In this document: positions 9,952 through 18,517 of the stretch, piece after piece
Position numbering within the stretch: position 1 is the first letter of the stretch
Layout: each line of letters starts with the position of its first letter
Source: Betaproteobacteria bacterium HGW-Betaproteobacteria-7
GTDB taxonomy: Bacteria; Pseudomonadota; Gammaproteobacteria; Burkholderiales; Rhodocyclaceae
Length of the DNA stretch: 64,000 nucleotides
Direction of reading: 5' to 3'
NCBI GenBank assembly: GCA_002840765.1
Contig: PHCE01000001.1
Location: 1 to 64,000 of the forward strand
Program-made: the position numbers and the translations under genes
Notes under the pieces: generated by a model
What the model was told of the DNA's origin: nothing
Seen by the model: the letters and a program-made list of their open reading frames with translations, nothing else
Databases searched by the model: none

Positions 9952-10052
9952 ATTAAGGGAAGATTGCAAAGAAACTGAAACAAGCTAACAAGAACATGCA
10001 AGCTACAAAATGACCCGCGCGGACGCGCAACCAAAGCAACCAAAGGCACAAT

Positions 10053-10104
10053 CAAAGGGGTCAGAGCTACTTGGTTTGAAAAGAATATGTCTCCGACCCC
10101 TTTG
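10053..10104. repeat. GGGGTCAGA-family inverted repeat
   Basis: The left arm CAAAGGGGTCAGAG (10053-10066) and right arm CTCCGACCCCTTTG (10091-10104) pair at 13 of 14 positions around a 24-bp loop. This is the shortest and cleanest copy and could fold as a stable hairpin in RNA or single-stranded DNA. Confidence 0.85.
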
Positions 10105-10158
10105 GCTTTTTATGCATATTTTCCATAGATATTTAATTTTTTGATCATTATTTTTATC

Positions 10159-10815
10159 ATGTTCACTAGAAACCTAATAATCCAATTAATACTTATATTT
10201 TTCTCACCGTTTAATTACTTACATGCAGCAGGATTTCAAGACTTACCTTGGGGAACAGATATTTATTCTATACAAGAGAAATTTAGTAACGCCAGATTCG
10301 AGACCCCATCGGAAAAAGTTTATCCTATATGCAATAATCAGCACGGCGAAACCTATCTCTGCACTATTGCGCAATCAATGTGTGAAAAAATGGGCAGAGG
10401 TTGCCATCCTTCGCTATTGGTAAAAAATTACCAAGTAGGCACATATCCATTTACATTAACCTTTGAGTTTTCTCGAGAAAACACACTTCACGGCGTAAGC
10501 TTAAGCTATTCAAACAATTTGATTGGACAATCTTTTCAAGAAGGAAAATCCGTCCATATGGCACTATTGAGAAGCTTAGAAGGTAAATATGGCAAGCCAA
10601 CCGAAGCCGAACCATTGGAGATAGCGAAACAAAAAATTGGAGGTGCTTATAGTGCGACCGCCTTTTATCAGTGGAAGAATAACGAAACAAGAATAAACTT
10701 TATATTCTCCGGAAGATTTGACACGATAACTCATAAATATGTCGACATTGGCGGATCCCCGAACATCACAATAATCTACTCTCCGTTAATTGACGAAGCA
10801 GCCTCAAAACTCTAG
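10159..10815 (+). CDS. Hypothetical exported protein, 218 residues
   Basis: The ATG at 10159 gives MFTRNLIIQLILIFFSPFNYLHA, a clear signal peptide, so the protein is predicted to be periplasmic or surface. The mature part begins GFQDLPWGTDIYSIQEKF, a pattern seen in many small periplasmic proteins of unknown function (F-x-x-L-P-W-G-x-x), with several Cys residues (CNNQ, YLCTIAQSMCEKMGRGCH) that may form disulfides. The gene is strikingly AT-rich, which supports horizontal acquisition. Repeats flank it on both sides. No function can be assigned. Confidence 0.72.
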   Translation: MFTRNLIIQLILIFFSPFNYLHAAGFQDLPWGTDIYSIQEKFSNARFETPSEKVYPICNNQHGETYLCTIAQSMCEKMGRGCHPSLLVKNYQVGTYPFTLTFEFSRENTLHGVSLSYSNNLIGQSFQEGKSVHMALLRSLEGKYGKPTEAEPLEIAKQKIGGAYSATAFYQWKNNETRINFIFSGRFDTITHKYVDIGGSPNITIIYSPLIDEAASKL

Positions 10816-10829
10816 AACCGAAGGAACCA

Positions 10830-10876
10830 AAGGGGTCAGAGTCATTTACTTTGAAATGAAAATGTCTCTGACCATT
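10830..10876. repeat. GGGGTCAGA-family inverted repeat
   Basis: AGGGGTCAGAGTCATTT (10831-10847) faces AAATGTCTCTGACC (about 10860-10873). The copy ends 7 bp before the ATG of the next, frameshifted gene. Confidence 0.8.
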
Positions 10877-10882
10877 TTATCC

Positions 10883-11211
10883 ATGAAAACGCCGATATTT
10901 TTATTCGCCTTTTTTGTCTAATGAGTATTTTTGGCTGTGAACAACAAAAAACAATAACTGATTTTTATGCGGATTTTGATCGCAATTGCAAACATGAATA
11001 CTTCATTAGAGAGATGAAAGAGACAGAAGCACAGGTTATTTGTACCTGCATGATGAAAGAAGCAATAAATCGCTGGAAATCCTTGGGAGAGCTAGAAGAC
11101 TCACTTATCAAGGAAGATCGGCAACCCAGAGGGCCTACAGACTTCTTACGTGGTGCTTCAAGAATAACTTACAGGTCATGCAAAAAATCGGACCCAAAGG
11201 GGTCAGAATGA
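10883..11211 (+). pseudogene. Small lipoprotein gene with a frameshift in a six-T run
   Basis: ATG 10883 reads MKTPIFLFAFFV and stops at 10919-10921. A second frame opens at ATG 10921 and codes 96 residues starting MSIFGCEQQ. One extra T in the run at 10910-10915 would fuse the two frames, giving MKTPIFLFAFF followed by CLMSIFGC, a complete lipoprotein signal. So this is either a broken gene, an assembly error in a homopolymer, or a phase-variable gene. The rest (CKHEYFIREMKETEAQVICTC, ASRITYRSC) is unrecognised. Its last codons, KSDPKGSE, are read from the following repeat, so the natural C-terminus may have been replaced. Confidence 0.6.
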
Positions 11212-11235
11212 TTTAGCTGCAATGTAACCATTTCC
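11194..11235. repeat. Last GGGGTCAGA-family repeat, right arm decayed
   Basis: CCAAAGGGGTCAGAATGATTT starts at 11194 and overlaps the end of the preceding reading frame. The right arm (CCGATCTCTTTG, about 11234-11245) has lost the GACCCC core. This copy marks the right boundary of the repeat-rich island; the next gene returns to high-GC composition. Confidence 0.65.
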
Positions 11236-11270
11236 GATCTCTTTGATTTTCTTCGATCCGATATCTTTCC

Positions 11271-11666
11271 ATGCTCGCACTCGACCACGTTTCCATTTCG
11301 GTTCCCAGCACCGAAACAGCTCGCCCCTTTTACGATGCAGTGATGGCCGCGCTTGGCATCGTCAAAGTCTATGATCGTCCTGGTGCGCTCGGCTACGGCG
11401 TGCGCTGTAACGACATTGAAGACTTTCATTCTTGCTTGGCGGTTTATGAGTCGGCTGAGGCCAATTTCGACGATAAGCGTCACTGGTGTTTCAAGGCGAC
11501 CACCAGAGCACAGGTCGCAACCTTCCATTCCGCCGGTCTGGCTAATGGCGGCAAAGACAATGGTGCGCCGGGCCTCCGGCCGAACTATCACGCCAACTAC
11601 TTCGGTGCCTTCCTCTTCGACCCGTTTGGCAACCGTATTGAAGCTGTCTGTCATCGCGCGGAATGA
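11271..11666 (+). CDS. VOC (glyoxalase/bleomycin-resistance fold) family protein
   Basis: This is a 131-residue single-domain protein. It begins MLALDHVSISVPSTETARPFYDAVMAALG and ends YFGAFLFDPFGNRIEAVCH, the two hallmark segments of vicinal-oxygen-chelate proteins in which the early His and late Glu ligate metal. The middle contains RHWCFKATTRAQVATFHSAGLANGGKDNGAPGLRPNYH, as in many small lyase-like members. The substrate is unknown. Codon use is again GC-rich, so the gene belongs to the backbone rather than the island. Confidence 0.85.
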   Translation: MLALDHVSISVPSTETARPFYDAVMAALGIVKVYDRPGALGYGVRCNDIEDFHSCLAVYESAEANFDDKRHWCFKATTRAQVATFHSAGLANGGKDNGAPGLRPNYHANYFGAFLFDPFGNRIEAVCHRAE

Positions 11667-11823
11667 GAGGCCGATCGATACCGAGAACTGGGGTATTGCC
11701 GGCGAATCGATCACCGTTCGCCGGGCGCGGGGCGTGTCGCCTTTACTTGGCCGGTTTCCCCCGATGAAGGCAAAGCGCTCCAAACCACGCCACGCCGCTG
11801 AGAGCAGCCACCAAGGCCATCCC

Positions 11824-12141
11824 ATGGACTCCTTCTGCGAATGGGACAGCGACACCCTGGTCCTCAACATCCTCGGCCAGCCCAATGCCAACCGCGATGC
11901 GATCGGCAAGCCCAAGGGCAAGCAACTCCAGGTCAGCGTGACGGCAGCGCCGGTGGCGGGCCGGGCGACGGATCACATGGTGCGTTTTCTGGCGGCCGAG
12001 TTTGCCGTTTCCCCGGCGGCCATCACGGTGGTGTTTGGCCGCTTCAATATCAACAAGCAGCTCCGCATCCGCGCGCCGCAAAACCTGCCGGCCGTCATCG
12101 CCCGGCATCTGGCGCAGCAACCTCTTCAACTTGAACTCTGA
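11824..12141 (+). CDS. DUF167 (YggU-like) family protein
   Basis: This 105-residue protein covers the whole DUF167 domain: a first strand (DTLVLNILGQPNANRDAI), the conserved KQLQVSVTAAPVAGRATDHMVRFLAAEF stretch where most family members have A/P-V-x-G-x-A-N, and a C-terminal VVFGRFNINKQLRI strand. ATG 11824 is chosen because it fits the family N-terminus; an in-frame ATG at 11764 would add 20 unconserved residues. The biochemical role of the family is unknown. serB follows 9 bp downstream, probably in the same transcript. Confidence 0.85.
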   Translation: MDSFCEWDSDTLVLNILGQPNANRDAIGKPKGKQLQVSVTAAPVAGRATDHMVRFLAAEFAVSPAAITVVFGRFNINKQLRIRAPQNLPAVIARHLAQQPLQLEL

Positions 12142-12150
12142 CAGCACACC

Positions 12151-12990
12151 ATGAACCTCATCATCCAGGGCGGCGCCCTCCCCACTTTTCTGCTTGAACG
12201 ACTCGTTGCCGCGACCGGCGCCCATGCCGTCGAACCGCGCCCGCCGCAGGTGGTGCGGCTGACGGGGGCGAGCCGCACGGCGGAGTTCGAGGCGCTGGTG
12301 CCGTTGATCGAAGCCGAGAAGCTGGACTGGGCTTTCGTTCAGTCGGGCCGCAAGCTGAGCGATTTCGGCCTGATCTGCTTCGACATGGATTCGACGCTGA
12401 TCACCATCGAATGCATTGACGAACTGGCCGATTTCGCCGGCAAGAAGGCCGAGGTGTCGGCGGTGACCGAGGCCGCCATGCGCGGCGAGATCGACTATCG
12501 GGAGAGCCTGCGCCGGCGCCTGGCGCTGCTCGCCGGCCTCGATGCCCGTGTGCTGGCGCGAGTTTTCGGCGAACGCCTGCTGCTGTCGCTGGGTGCCCGC
12601 GAATTACTCGAAGGCTGCCAGGCCGCCGGCCTGCGCACGGCGATCCTGTCCGGCGGCTTTACCTACTTTACCGAGCGCCTGCGCATCGAGCTCGGTTTCG
12701 ACTTCGCCACGTCGAACGAGCTGGAAATTTCCGGCGGCAAGCTGACCGGCCGGGTGGTCGGCGATATCGTCGATGCGGCGGCCAAGGCCCATCATCTGTG
12801 CCGCCTGCGCGACGAACTGGGGCTGCGCAAGGAACAGGTGATCGCTGTCGGCGATGGCGCCAACGATCTGCTGATGATGGCCGAGTCCGGCCTGTCCGTG
12901 GCTTTCCAGGCCAAGCCGGCGACGCGCGCCAAGGCCGACGTGGCGATCAGCTGCGGCGGCCTGGATTCCCTGCTCAACTTGTTCGACTGA
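12151..12990 (+). CDS. serB: Phosphoserine phosphatase SerB
   Basis: SerB hydrolyses phosphoserine to serine in the last step of serine synthesis. This 279-residue protein has the HAD motif I DMDST near residue 78, motif II as ILSGGFTYF, a conserved Lys (KAHHLCRLRDELGL region) and motif IV GDGANDLLMM. The cap segment IECIDELADFAG and the N-terminal ACT-like portion are typical of SerB. A rho-independent terminator lies just downstream, so serB is probably the last gene of its unit. Confidence 0.95.
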   Translation: MNLIIQGGALPTFLLERLVAATGAHAVEPRPPQVVRLTGASRTAEFEALVPLIEAEKLDWAFVQSGRKLSDFGLICFDMDSTLITIECIDELADFAGKKAEVSAVTEAAMRGEIDYRESLRRRLALLAGLDARVLARVFGERLLLSLGARELLEGCQAAGLRTAILSGGFTYFTERLRIELGFDFATSNELEISGGKLTGRVVGDIVDAAAKAHHLCRLRDELGLRKEQVIAVGDGANDLLMMAESGLSVAFQAKPATRAKADVAISCGGLDSLLNLFD

Positions 12991-13053
12991 AAATTAGCTG
13001 AACTTGCACAAAGCAGGTGCATGCCTGCCCGGCCATGCCTGAAATAGTGGCGT

Positions 13054-13099
13054 AAAAGCACCGAGAACTCCCTATCCGCGGGGGTTTAAGGTGCTTTTT
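13054..13099 (+). terminator. Rho-independent terminator after serB
   Basis: AAAAGCACC (13054-13062) pairs with GGTGCTTTT (13090-13098) around a GC-rich loop, and the right arm ends in a run of T. It lies 63 bp after the serB stop and before the next gene, separating the two units. Confidence 0.75.
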
Positions 13100-13153
13100 T
13101 ATGGGCACATGCCTTGCTAGTACTCCATACACATAGGGCGGCTGGAGGGTAGC

Positions 13154-15712
13154 ATGGCGAAATACAAGGGCATCGAGGTCAAGGACAACGTGCGGACGCT
13201 GCTGCCGCACATGCCGCTGATCGAGGAATACCGGGAAATGCTGCAGACGCTGCAGGCCGTCTGGGACAACCTCAACCTGCTCGGCCAGATGTCGGGCACC
13301 ACGGCCGAGATCGGCCAGACCCGCGAAGCCTTCTCCAGCCTGACCGGCGACTTGCTGAACAATCTCGCCGAGCGAACGCTGGCCAAGCGCGAGCAGGAAA
13401 TGAAGGCGAAGTCGCAGGTGGCGATCGACATCCTGATCCGCAACCTGTTCGAGCGCACAGCCGATATCGGCTTCCTCAGCACCGACGACGTGATCCGCCG
13501 TTTTGCCGCCCAGCCCGGCGAGCCTTCTGCGTTGCAGCAGCGTTTCCGCGAATACGTCCGCAAGTATTCGGTGTACGAGGATGTCGTGCTGCTCTCAGCG
13601 CAGGGGGAAATCCTGGTCCGTCTCGGGCCGGATGGTGGCTGCACGAGCATCCGCGACAGCTGGGTGCGCGAAGCGCAGACCACCCAGGCCGCCTATGTCG
13701 AGGCCTACGCCCATTCCGCCCTCTTCCCCGAGCGGCCGCGCTCGCTGATCTATGCCTACCGGATTACCGCGCCCAGCGGCGAGACGCTCGGCGTGCTGGC
13801 CCTGTGCTTCCGCTTTGCCGATGAAATGCAGCGCATCTTTGCCGAACTGTCGCAGACCGACGATCCGGGGGTGATTGCCCTGCTCGATGGCGACGGCCAG
13901 GTCATCGCCAGTAGCGACCGCTGGCAGATTCCGCTCGGCGCCGAACTGAGCCTGCCCTCCAACCAATTGCAGCGCCTGCGCTTTGCCGGCCGCAGCTACC
14001 TGGCTTTTGCCAGCGACACCAAGGGCTACCAGGCCTACCTGGGGCCCGGCTGGCGCGGCCTGGTGATGATGCCCGTCGCCCAGGCCTTTGAAGCCCAGGC
14101 CGACAACCAGCTCGACGGTATCGCCTCCAGCTTGGTTGCCTCGGCCATCTCAGGCGGCCGCGCTTTTCCGGAAGCGCTGCAGGCCATTCCGCGCCAGGCC
14201 GCGGCCATCCAGCGCGACCTGAGCCGGGCGGTATGGAATGGCACGGTCCGCCAGAGCGTTTCGTCGGCCTCGATCAATGCCAGCTTTTCCAAAATCCTGC
14301 TCTGGGAGATCAGCCGCATCGGCATGAGCATGCGCGAGGTTTTTTCCAGTTCGATCGGCAACCTGCAGGCCACGGTCCTTTCCTCGGTGCTGGCCGACAG
14401 CCAGTTCCTCGCCGCGCTGGCCATCGACATCATGGATCGCAATCTCTACGAGCGCGCCAACGACTGCCGCTGGTGGGCGCTCGACGCAACGATTCGCCGG
14501 CTGATGGAAACGGGCCAGGAAGACAAACGCCAGGCTGGCCTGGAAACGGTCATCCGTTACATCAACAGCCTGTACACCGTGTACGACAACATCGTGCTGT
14601 TCGATACGGCAGGCACGGTCAGCGCCGTTTCCAACGCGGCCTATGCCGAACTGGTCGGCAACCGGCTCGACGAACCCTGGGTCGCGGCCTGTCTGGAACT
14701 GCGCGACAGCCAGCGCTACACGGTTTCCTGTTTCTCGCGCACTCACTTGTACGCCGGGCGCCCGACCTATGTCTATCTGGCGGCGCTGCGCTCGGCCGAT
14801 GACAACCGCGTCACCGGCGGTATCGCCATCGTCTTCGATGCCGAGCCGCAGTTTGCCGCCATGCTGCTCGACGCCCTGCCCCGGGAGGCCAGCGGCGAAG
14901 CCGTCGCCGACAGCTTTGCCGTCTTTGTCGATGGGCAATCGACGATCATCGCCTCGAGCAACAGCACCTATGCGGTCGGCAGCACCCTGGCGCTCCCCGC
15001 CGAACTGGTGAATCCACCGGCCACCGGCTGTTCCCGCTTGATCAACCTGAACGGCCAGGTGATGGCCGCCGGCGCCCGGCGCTCATCGGGCTACCGCGAA
15101 TACAAGGGGGCCGAGGACGACTACCGCAACGACGTCACCGCAGTCGTTTTCGTGCCGCTCGGCGAATACCAGCCGGAAGCCGGCCTCTGTTGCACCGGTG
15201 GCGACATTGCCAGCCGGCGCTCGGTCATCCCTGCCGGGATTCCCAGCCGGGAAATCGCCACCTTCCATATCGCCGGCCATTGGCTGGGACTGCCGGTCAG
15301 CGATGTGATCGAAGCGATCGAAGCCAACGGTGCCGCCCGCCTTGCGAATGCGCCAAAGGAAGTCTACGGCGCGCTGATCTATGGCAACGAATCGCTCCCC
15401 ATCTACAACCTGCATGCCGCACTCGGCCTGGGCGCGCCGGCCGGCAGCGAAAACGGCCGCCAGATTGTGGTCGTGCGCGGTGAAAACGGGGTCAATTTCG
15501 GGATTCTGGTCGATATGCTGGGCGAGATTCTCGAAGTACCGAGCGCCGACATCGAAGACCTGTCCAACATCTACGTCGGCATCGCCTCGGTGCTCGCCTC
15601 GGTGGTCAAGACCACGCCGCAAAACGGTGGCGGCATGCTGGTCTTGCTCTCGGTCGGCAGCATGAGCCAGCATCTGCACGGCAAGCCGGTGCCGGCGGCG
15701 CTGACCGACTAG
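13154..15712 (+). CDS. Soluble double-Cache-like sensor fused to a CheW domain
   Basis: In this 852-residue protein the last 160 residues (REIATFHIAGHWLGLPVSDVIEAIE ... YGALIYGNESLPIYNL ... VVVRGENGVNFGILVDMLGEILEVP) form a CheW domain, which couples chemoreceptors to the CheA kinase. Upstream are two similar sensor blocks, beginning near residues 90 and 415 (AIDILIRNLFERTADIG and AIDIMDRNLYERANDCR), each followed by a Cache-like YVRKYSVYEDVVLLSAQGEI or YINSLYTVYDNIVLFDTAG core. No transmembrane helix or signal peptide is visible, so both sensors would face the cytoplasm. An amphipathic helical stretch joins them. Sensor class is inferred; the CheW call is firm. The 3' end overlaps the convergent SulP gene by 4 bp. 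Confidence 0.8.
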   Translation: MAKYKGIEVKDNVRTLLPHMPLIEEYREMLQTLQAVWDNLNLLGQMSGTTAEIGQTREAFSSLTGDLLNNLAERTLAKREQEMKAKSQVAIDILIRNLFERTADIGFLSTDDVIRRFAAQPGEPSALQQRFREYVRKYSVYEDVVLLSAQGEILVRLGPDGGCTSIRDSWVREAQTTQAAYVEAYAHSALFPERPRSLIYAYRITAPSGETLGVLALCFRFADEMQRIFAELSQTDDPGVIALLDGDGQVIASSDRWQIPLGAELSLPSNQLQRLRFAGRSYLAFASDTKGYQAYLGPGWRGLVMMPVAQAFEAQADNQLDGIASSLVASAISGGRAFPEALQAIPRQAAAIQRDLSRAVWNGTVRQSVSSASINASFSKILLWEISRIGMSMREVFSSSIGNLQATVLSSVLADSQFLAALAIDIMDRNLYERANDCRWWALDATIRRLMETGQEDKRQAGLETVIRYINSLYTVYDNIVLFDTAGTVSAVSNAAYAELVGNRLDEPWVAACLELRDSQRYTVSCFSRTHLYAGRPTYVYLAALRSADDNRVTGGIAIVFDAEPQFAAMLLDALPREASGEAVADSFAVFVDGQSTIIASSNSTYAVGSTLALPAELVNPPATGCSRLINLNGQVMAAGARRSSGYREYKGAEDDYRNDVTAVVFVPLGEYQPEAGLCCTGGDIASRRSVIPAGIPSREIATFHIAGHWLGLPVSDVIEAIEANGAARLANAPKEVYGALIYGNESLPIYNLHAALGLGAPAGSENGRQIVVVRGENGVNFGILVDMLGEILEVPSADIEDLSNIYVGIASVLASVVKTTPQNGGGMLVLLSVGSMSQHLHGKPVPAALTD

Positions 15713-17424
15713 GTCGGCGGGTTACGCAGTTGCTCGAAGGCCGCGTTGGCCGACAGGAAAACCTGGCCGCTCAATGACGACCACAGCGCCGAGCGCTGCA
15801 GTCGGTCCTGCACCGGCCCGCGGACTTCGGCCAGGTGCAGGCGGATGCCACGCTCGGCCAGATCCCGATTGAGCTCGCCGAAGACGTCGACGGCGGTGGC
15901 GTCCATCAGATTGACGGCGCTCATTACCAGGACCAGGTCGCGGGCTTCCGGAATCCGTTCCAGCTCGTGCTTCAGGCGCTGTTCGACGGCGCCGAGGTTG
16001 CCAAAGAACAGGCGCTCATCGATGCGGACGAAGAGCACACCAGGAATGGTCTCGACCGCGTAGCGTTCGACATTGCGGAAATGTTCGCTACCCGGCAGCC
16101 GGCCGACGACCGCAATGTGCGGCGTACTCACCCGGTAGAGCAAGGTCGCCATCGACAGCATGATGCCGAGGCCGATGCCGGTTTCCAGACCGAAGAGCAG
16201 CACCCCGCCGGCGGTGCCGAGCAGCGCCAGGGCGTCGGCGCGGTCGTAGGCCCAGGCCTGGCGCAAGGCGCGCAGGTCGATCATCGAGACAGCGGCCATG
16301 ATGATGGTTGCTGCCAGTACGGCCAGCGGCAGGCGGGCAAACCAGCCGGCCGCCCCGGCAACCACGACGATCATGGCCAGCGCGCCAACAATGCTGGCCA
16401 GCGGCGTCTGGGCCCCGGCCGCGACATTGATCGCCGAACGCGACAGGCCGCCACCAACCGGCATGCCGCCGGAAAAGGCGGCAACCACGTTGGCGGCACC
16501 GAGGCCGACCAGTTCAGCATTGGCATCGATGCGCTCGCGCCGCTTGATGGCCAGCGCCTGGGCCATGGTGATACCCTGGACCATGCCGATCAGCGTCATC
16601 AGGGAGGCCGGCACGATCAGCGCCCGCGTCGCCTCCAGGCTGGGCAGGAAGAAATTGAGCGCCGGCAGTCCGGCTTGCAGCGAGCCGACGACGGCAACGC
16701 CGCGGGCGGTGTCGAGATTCAGCTCGACGACGGCGAGCGTACCCACCAGCACGATCACCAGCGGCATCAGGCGGATGACGAAGGAGGCTTTCCCTTCGCC
16801 AAGACCGGCGCGACTCAGCCAGCCGGCCAGCCAGAAGCGAACGACGAGCAGCAAGCCAAGCGCCGCCAGGCTGATGGCCAGCGTCGGCAGGTGGATCTGG
16901 CCGAGACGGCTGAGCAGATCAACGAGCACTCCACCGCTGCTGTTGCCGATTGGCGAAACGCCAAGTAGATGCTTCAACTGGCTGATGATGATCAGCACCG
17001 CCGAGCCCGAGATGAAGCCGCTGACCACCGGCCGGCTCAGCAACTGCGACAGGAAGCCCAGGCGCAGCACGCCGCAGGCCAGCAGCATCATCCCGGAAAG
17101 CAGCGCCAGGGCGGCGGCCATCACGATGTATTCGGCCGATCCGGGCACCGCCAGCGGACTGAGCACGGCATAGGTCATGATGGCGGTGACCGCCACCGGC
17201 CCCACCGCCTGCACCATGCTGCTGCCCAGCAGCGCGTAGGCGATCACCGGCAGGATGCTGACGTAGAGGCCGAACTGCGGTGGCAAGCCGGCCAGCAACG
17301 CATAGGCCATGCTTTGCGGAATGACCAGGACGGCGACGATCAGCCCGGCCGTGACGTCGGCCCCGAGATGCTTCCGTGGATAAGCTTGTAACCAATGCGG
17401 AACGAGCCGGGAGATGAATGACAT
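15709..17424 (-). CDS. SulP-family anion transporter with STAS domain
   Basis: This is a 571-residue inner-membrane transporter. The N-terminal LVPHWLQAYPRKHLGADVTAGLIVAVLVIPQSMAYALLAGLPPQFGLY is the SulP signature region, followed by about 12 hydrophobic segments, GGMPVGGGLSRSAINVAAGAQTPL in the core, and a C-terminal STAS domain (FVRIDERLFFGNLGAVEQRL ... LVLVMSAVNLMDATAVDVF). Substrates in the family include sulfate, bicarbonate and other anions; it cannot be fixed from sequence. It converges on the CheW-fusion gene, overlapping by 4 bp. A second, different SulP gene lies at 51.6 kb. Confidence 0.92.
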   Translation of the reverse strand: MSFISRLVPHWLQAYPRKHLGADVTAGLIVAVLVIPQSMAYALLAGLPPQFGLYVSILPVIAYALLGSSMVQAVGPVAVTAIMTYAVLSPLAVPGSAEYIVMAAALALLSGMMLLACGVLRLGFLSQLLSRPVVSGFISGSAVLIIISQLKHLLGVSPIGNSSGGVLVDLLSRLGQIHLPTLAISLAALGLLLVVRFWLAGWLSRAGLGEGKASFVIRLMPLVIVLVGTLAVVELNLDTARGVAVVGSLQAGLPALNFFLPSLEATRALIVPASLMTLIGMVQGITMAQALAIKRRERIDANAELVGLGAANVVAAFSGGMPVGGGLSRSAINVAAGAQTPLASIVGALAMIVVVAGAAGWFARLPLAVLAATIIMAAVSMIDLRALRQAWAYDRADALALLGTAGGVLLFGLETGIGLGIMLSMATLLYRVSTPHIAVVGRLPGSEHFRNVERYAVETIPGVLFVRIDERLFFGNLGAVEQRLKHELERIPEARDLVLVMSAVNLMDATAVDVFGELNRDLAERGIRLHLAEVRGPVQDRLQRSALWSSLSGQVFLSANAAFEQLRNPPT

Positions 17425-17509
17425 TAGGTAGGCGATGGCGAAACGAGGCGGCAGTATCGGCCGCCGCCTCCGCTGCCGTCAATGGCCGGGGCTTGGCCGT
17501 TACGCTTGA

Positions 17510-18517
17510 TTAAGTGCCGGCACGCAGGCGGCGAATGCGTTCGGCGGTATCCGGGTGGCTGGCCAGGCCATCCCAGGACGAACCGCCCTTGCCTTCACCG
17601 CCCATGCTCGCCTCCATGCGTTCGAGCATGCTGGCCAGCGGTTCCCTGCCCCGCCCTGCCGCGACCATTATCTGGGCGGCGTAGGCGTCCGCTTCCAGCT
17701 CGAAGGCGCGTGAATAGCTCGATTCCATGGCCAGCACGGCGAGGCCGCTGGCGATGGAGGAGATGTCGCCGAGGTAGATGCCGGCGACGAAGGAAACGAC
17801 CGACGACTGGATCAGTTGGCGCAGGCCGTGATGATGAGCGACATGCGCGAGTTCGTGAGCGACAACACCAGTCACCTCATCGTCGTTGACCGCCAACGCG
17901 ACCAGTTCGTCGAAAACCACCAGATCGCCGTTGGGCAGCGCGAAGGCATTGGGACCCAGCGCCGAGGCACGGAAATGCAGCCGGTAAGGTGGATGGCCAG
18001 GGCTTGCCGTAAGCACCGTCGCAGCGTGTTCCCGCAGTTCGGCCTGGCGCGCTTCCGGCAGACGGGAAGGCTTGAGCAGCTGGCCGTCGAGGAAGGACAG
18101 CGTATGTTTCGAGATCGACTCAACGATGCTGTCCGGGATGCGTGGCGCCAATATTTTGCTGGCTGCCGGCAAGCCCCAGAAGTAGGCGGCGAGTAGCGTC
18201 AGGATGGCGGCCAATAACGCGGCGATGGCCCATGACCAGCGCGACTGCAGACGGACGACGGCGGATTCGGTAAAGCCGGCGACGCTCAGCCAGGCGGCGA
18301 AGGCCGCATGGTCGGCCACTTCGCAGACGGCGCCATCGGCGAAGCGGACCAGGCGCGGGGCACGGCCCATGGGTTCGGATATGTCGACCTGCGCCCGCTT
18401 GGCTCGTCGCTCGCCAAATGCGCCACGGACGATGATCTCGTCGTCCTCGATTGACAGTTCGACCGCCTGCCGCTGCGGTGTGCGACCATCGAAGAAGCTG
18501 GCGGTGATAGCGCTCAC
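17510..18517 (-). CDS. M48-family zinc metallopeptidase, membrane anchored
   Basis: This is a 335-residue protein with HELAHVAHH as the zinc-binding HExxH motif and ELEADAYAAQIM as the downstream third-ligand region (E in ExxxD), both typical of M48 peptidases. One transmembrane segment (SWAIAALLAAILTLLAAYFWGL, about residues 94-115) precedes the catalytic domain. The N-terminal 80 residues form an extra domain. The start is GTG at 18517, overlapping the upstream stop as GTGA. It is coupled to the J-domain/DUF898 gene; a shared role in membrane-protein quality control is inference. Confidence 0.88.
   Translation of the reverse strand: MSAITASFFDGRTPQRQAVELSIEDDEIIVRGAFGERRAKRAQVDISEPMGRAPRLVRFADGAVCEVADHAAFAAWLSVAGFTESAVVRLQSRWSWAIAALLAAILTLLAAYFWGLPAASKILAPRIPDSIVESISKHTLSFLDGQLLKPSRLPEARQAELREHAATVLTASPGHPPYRLHFRASALGPNAFALPNGDLVVFDELVALAVNDDEVTGVVAHELAHVAHHHGLRQLIQSSVVSFVAGIYLGDISSIASGLAVLAMESSYSRAFELEADAYAAQIMVAAGRGREPLASMLERMEASMGGEGKGGSSWDGLASHPDTAERIRRLRAGT

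Noticed and set aside
9742..9952. A 70-codon plus-strand frame across the end of the cassette gene and tandem repeats
   Set aside because: It reads through repeats (LSKGAQQRRSAKGSAAKG) and has no ribosome site; it is a repeat artefact.
6703..11250. CRISPR array
   Set aside because: The repeats are inverted, irregularly spaced by genes of hundreds of bp, and have no short unique spacers or cas genes.
15835..16968. A 377-codon plus-strand frame antisense to the first SulP gene
   Set aside because: His/Asp/Gln-rich shadow of transporter codons with no domain.
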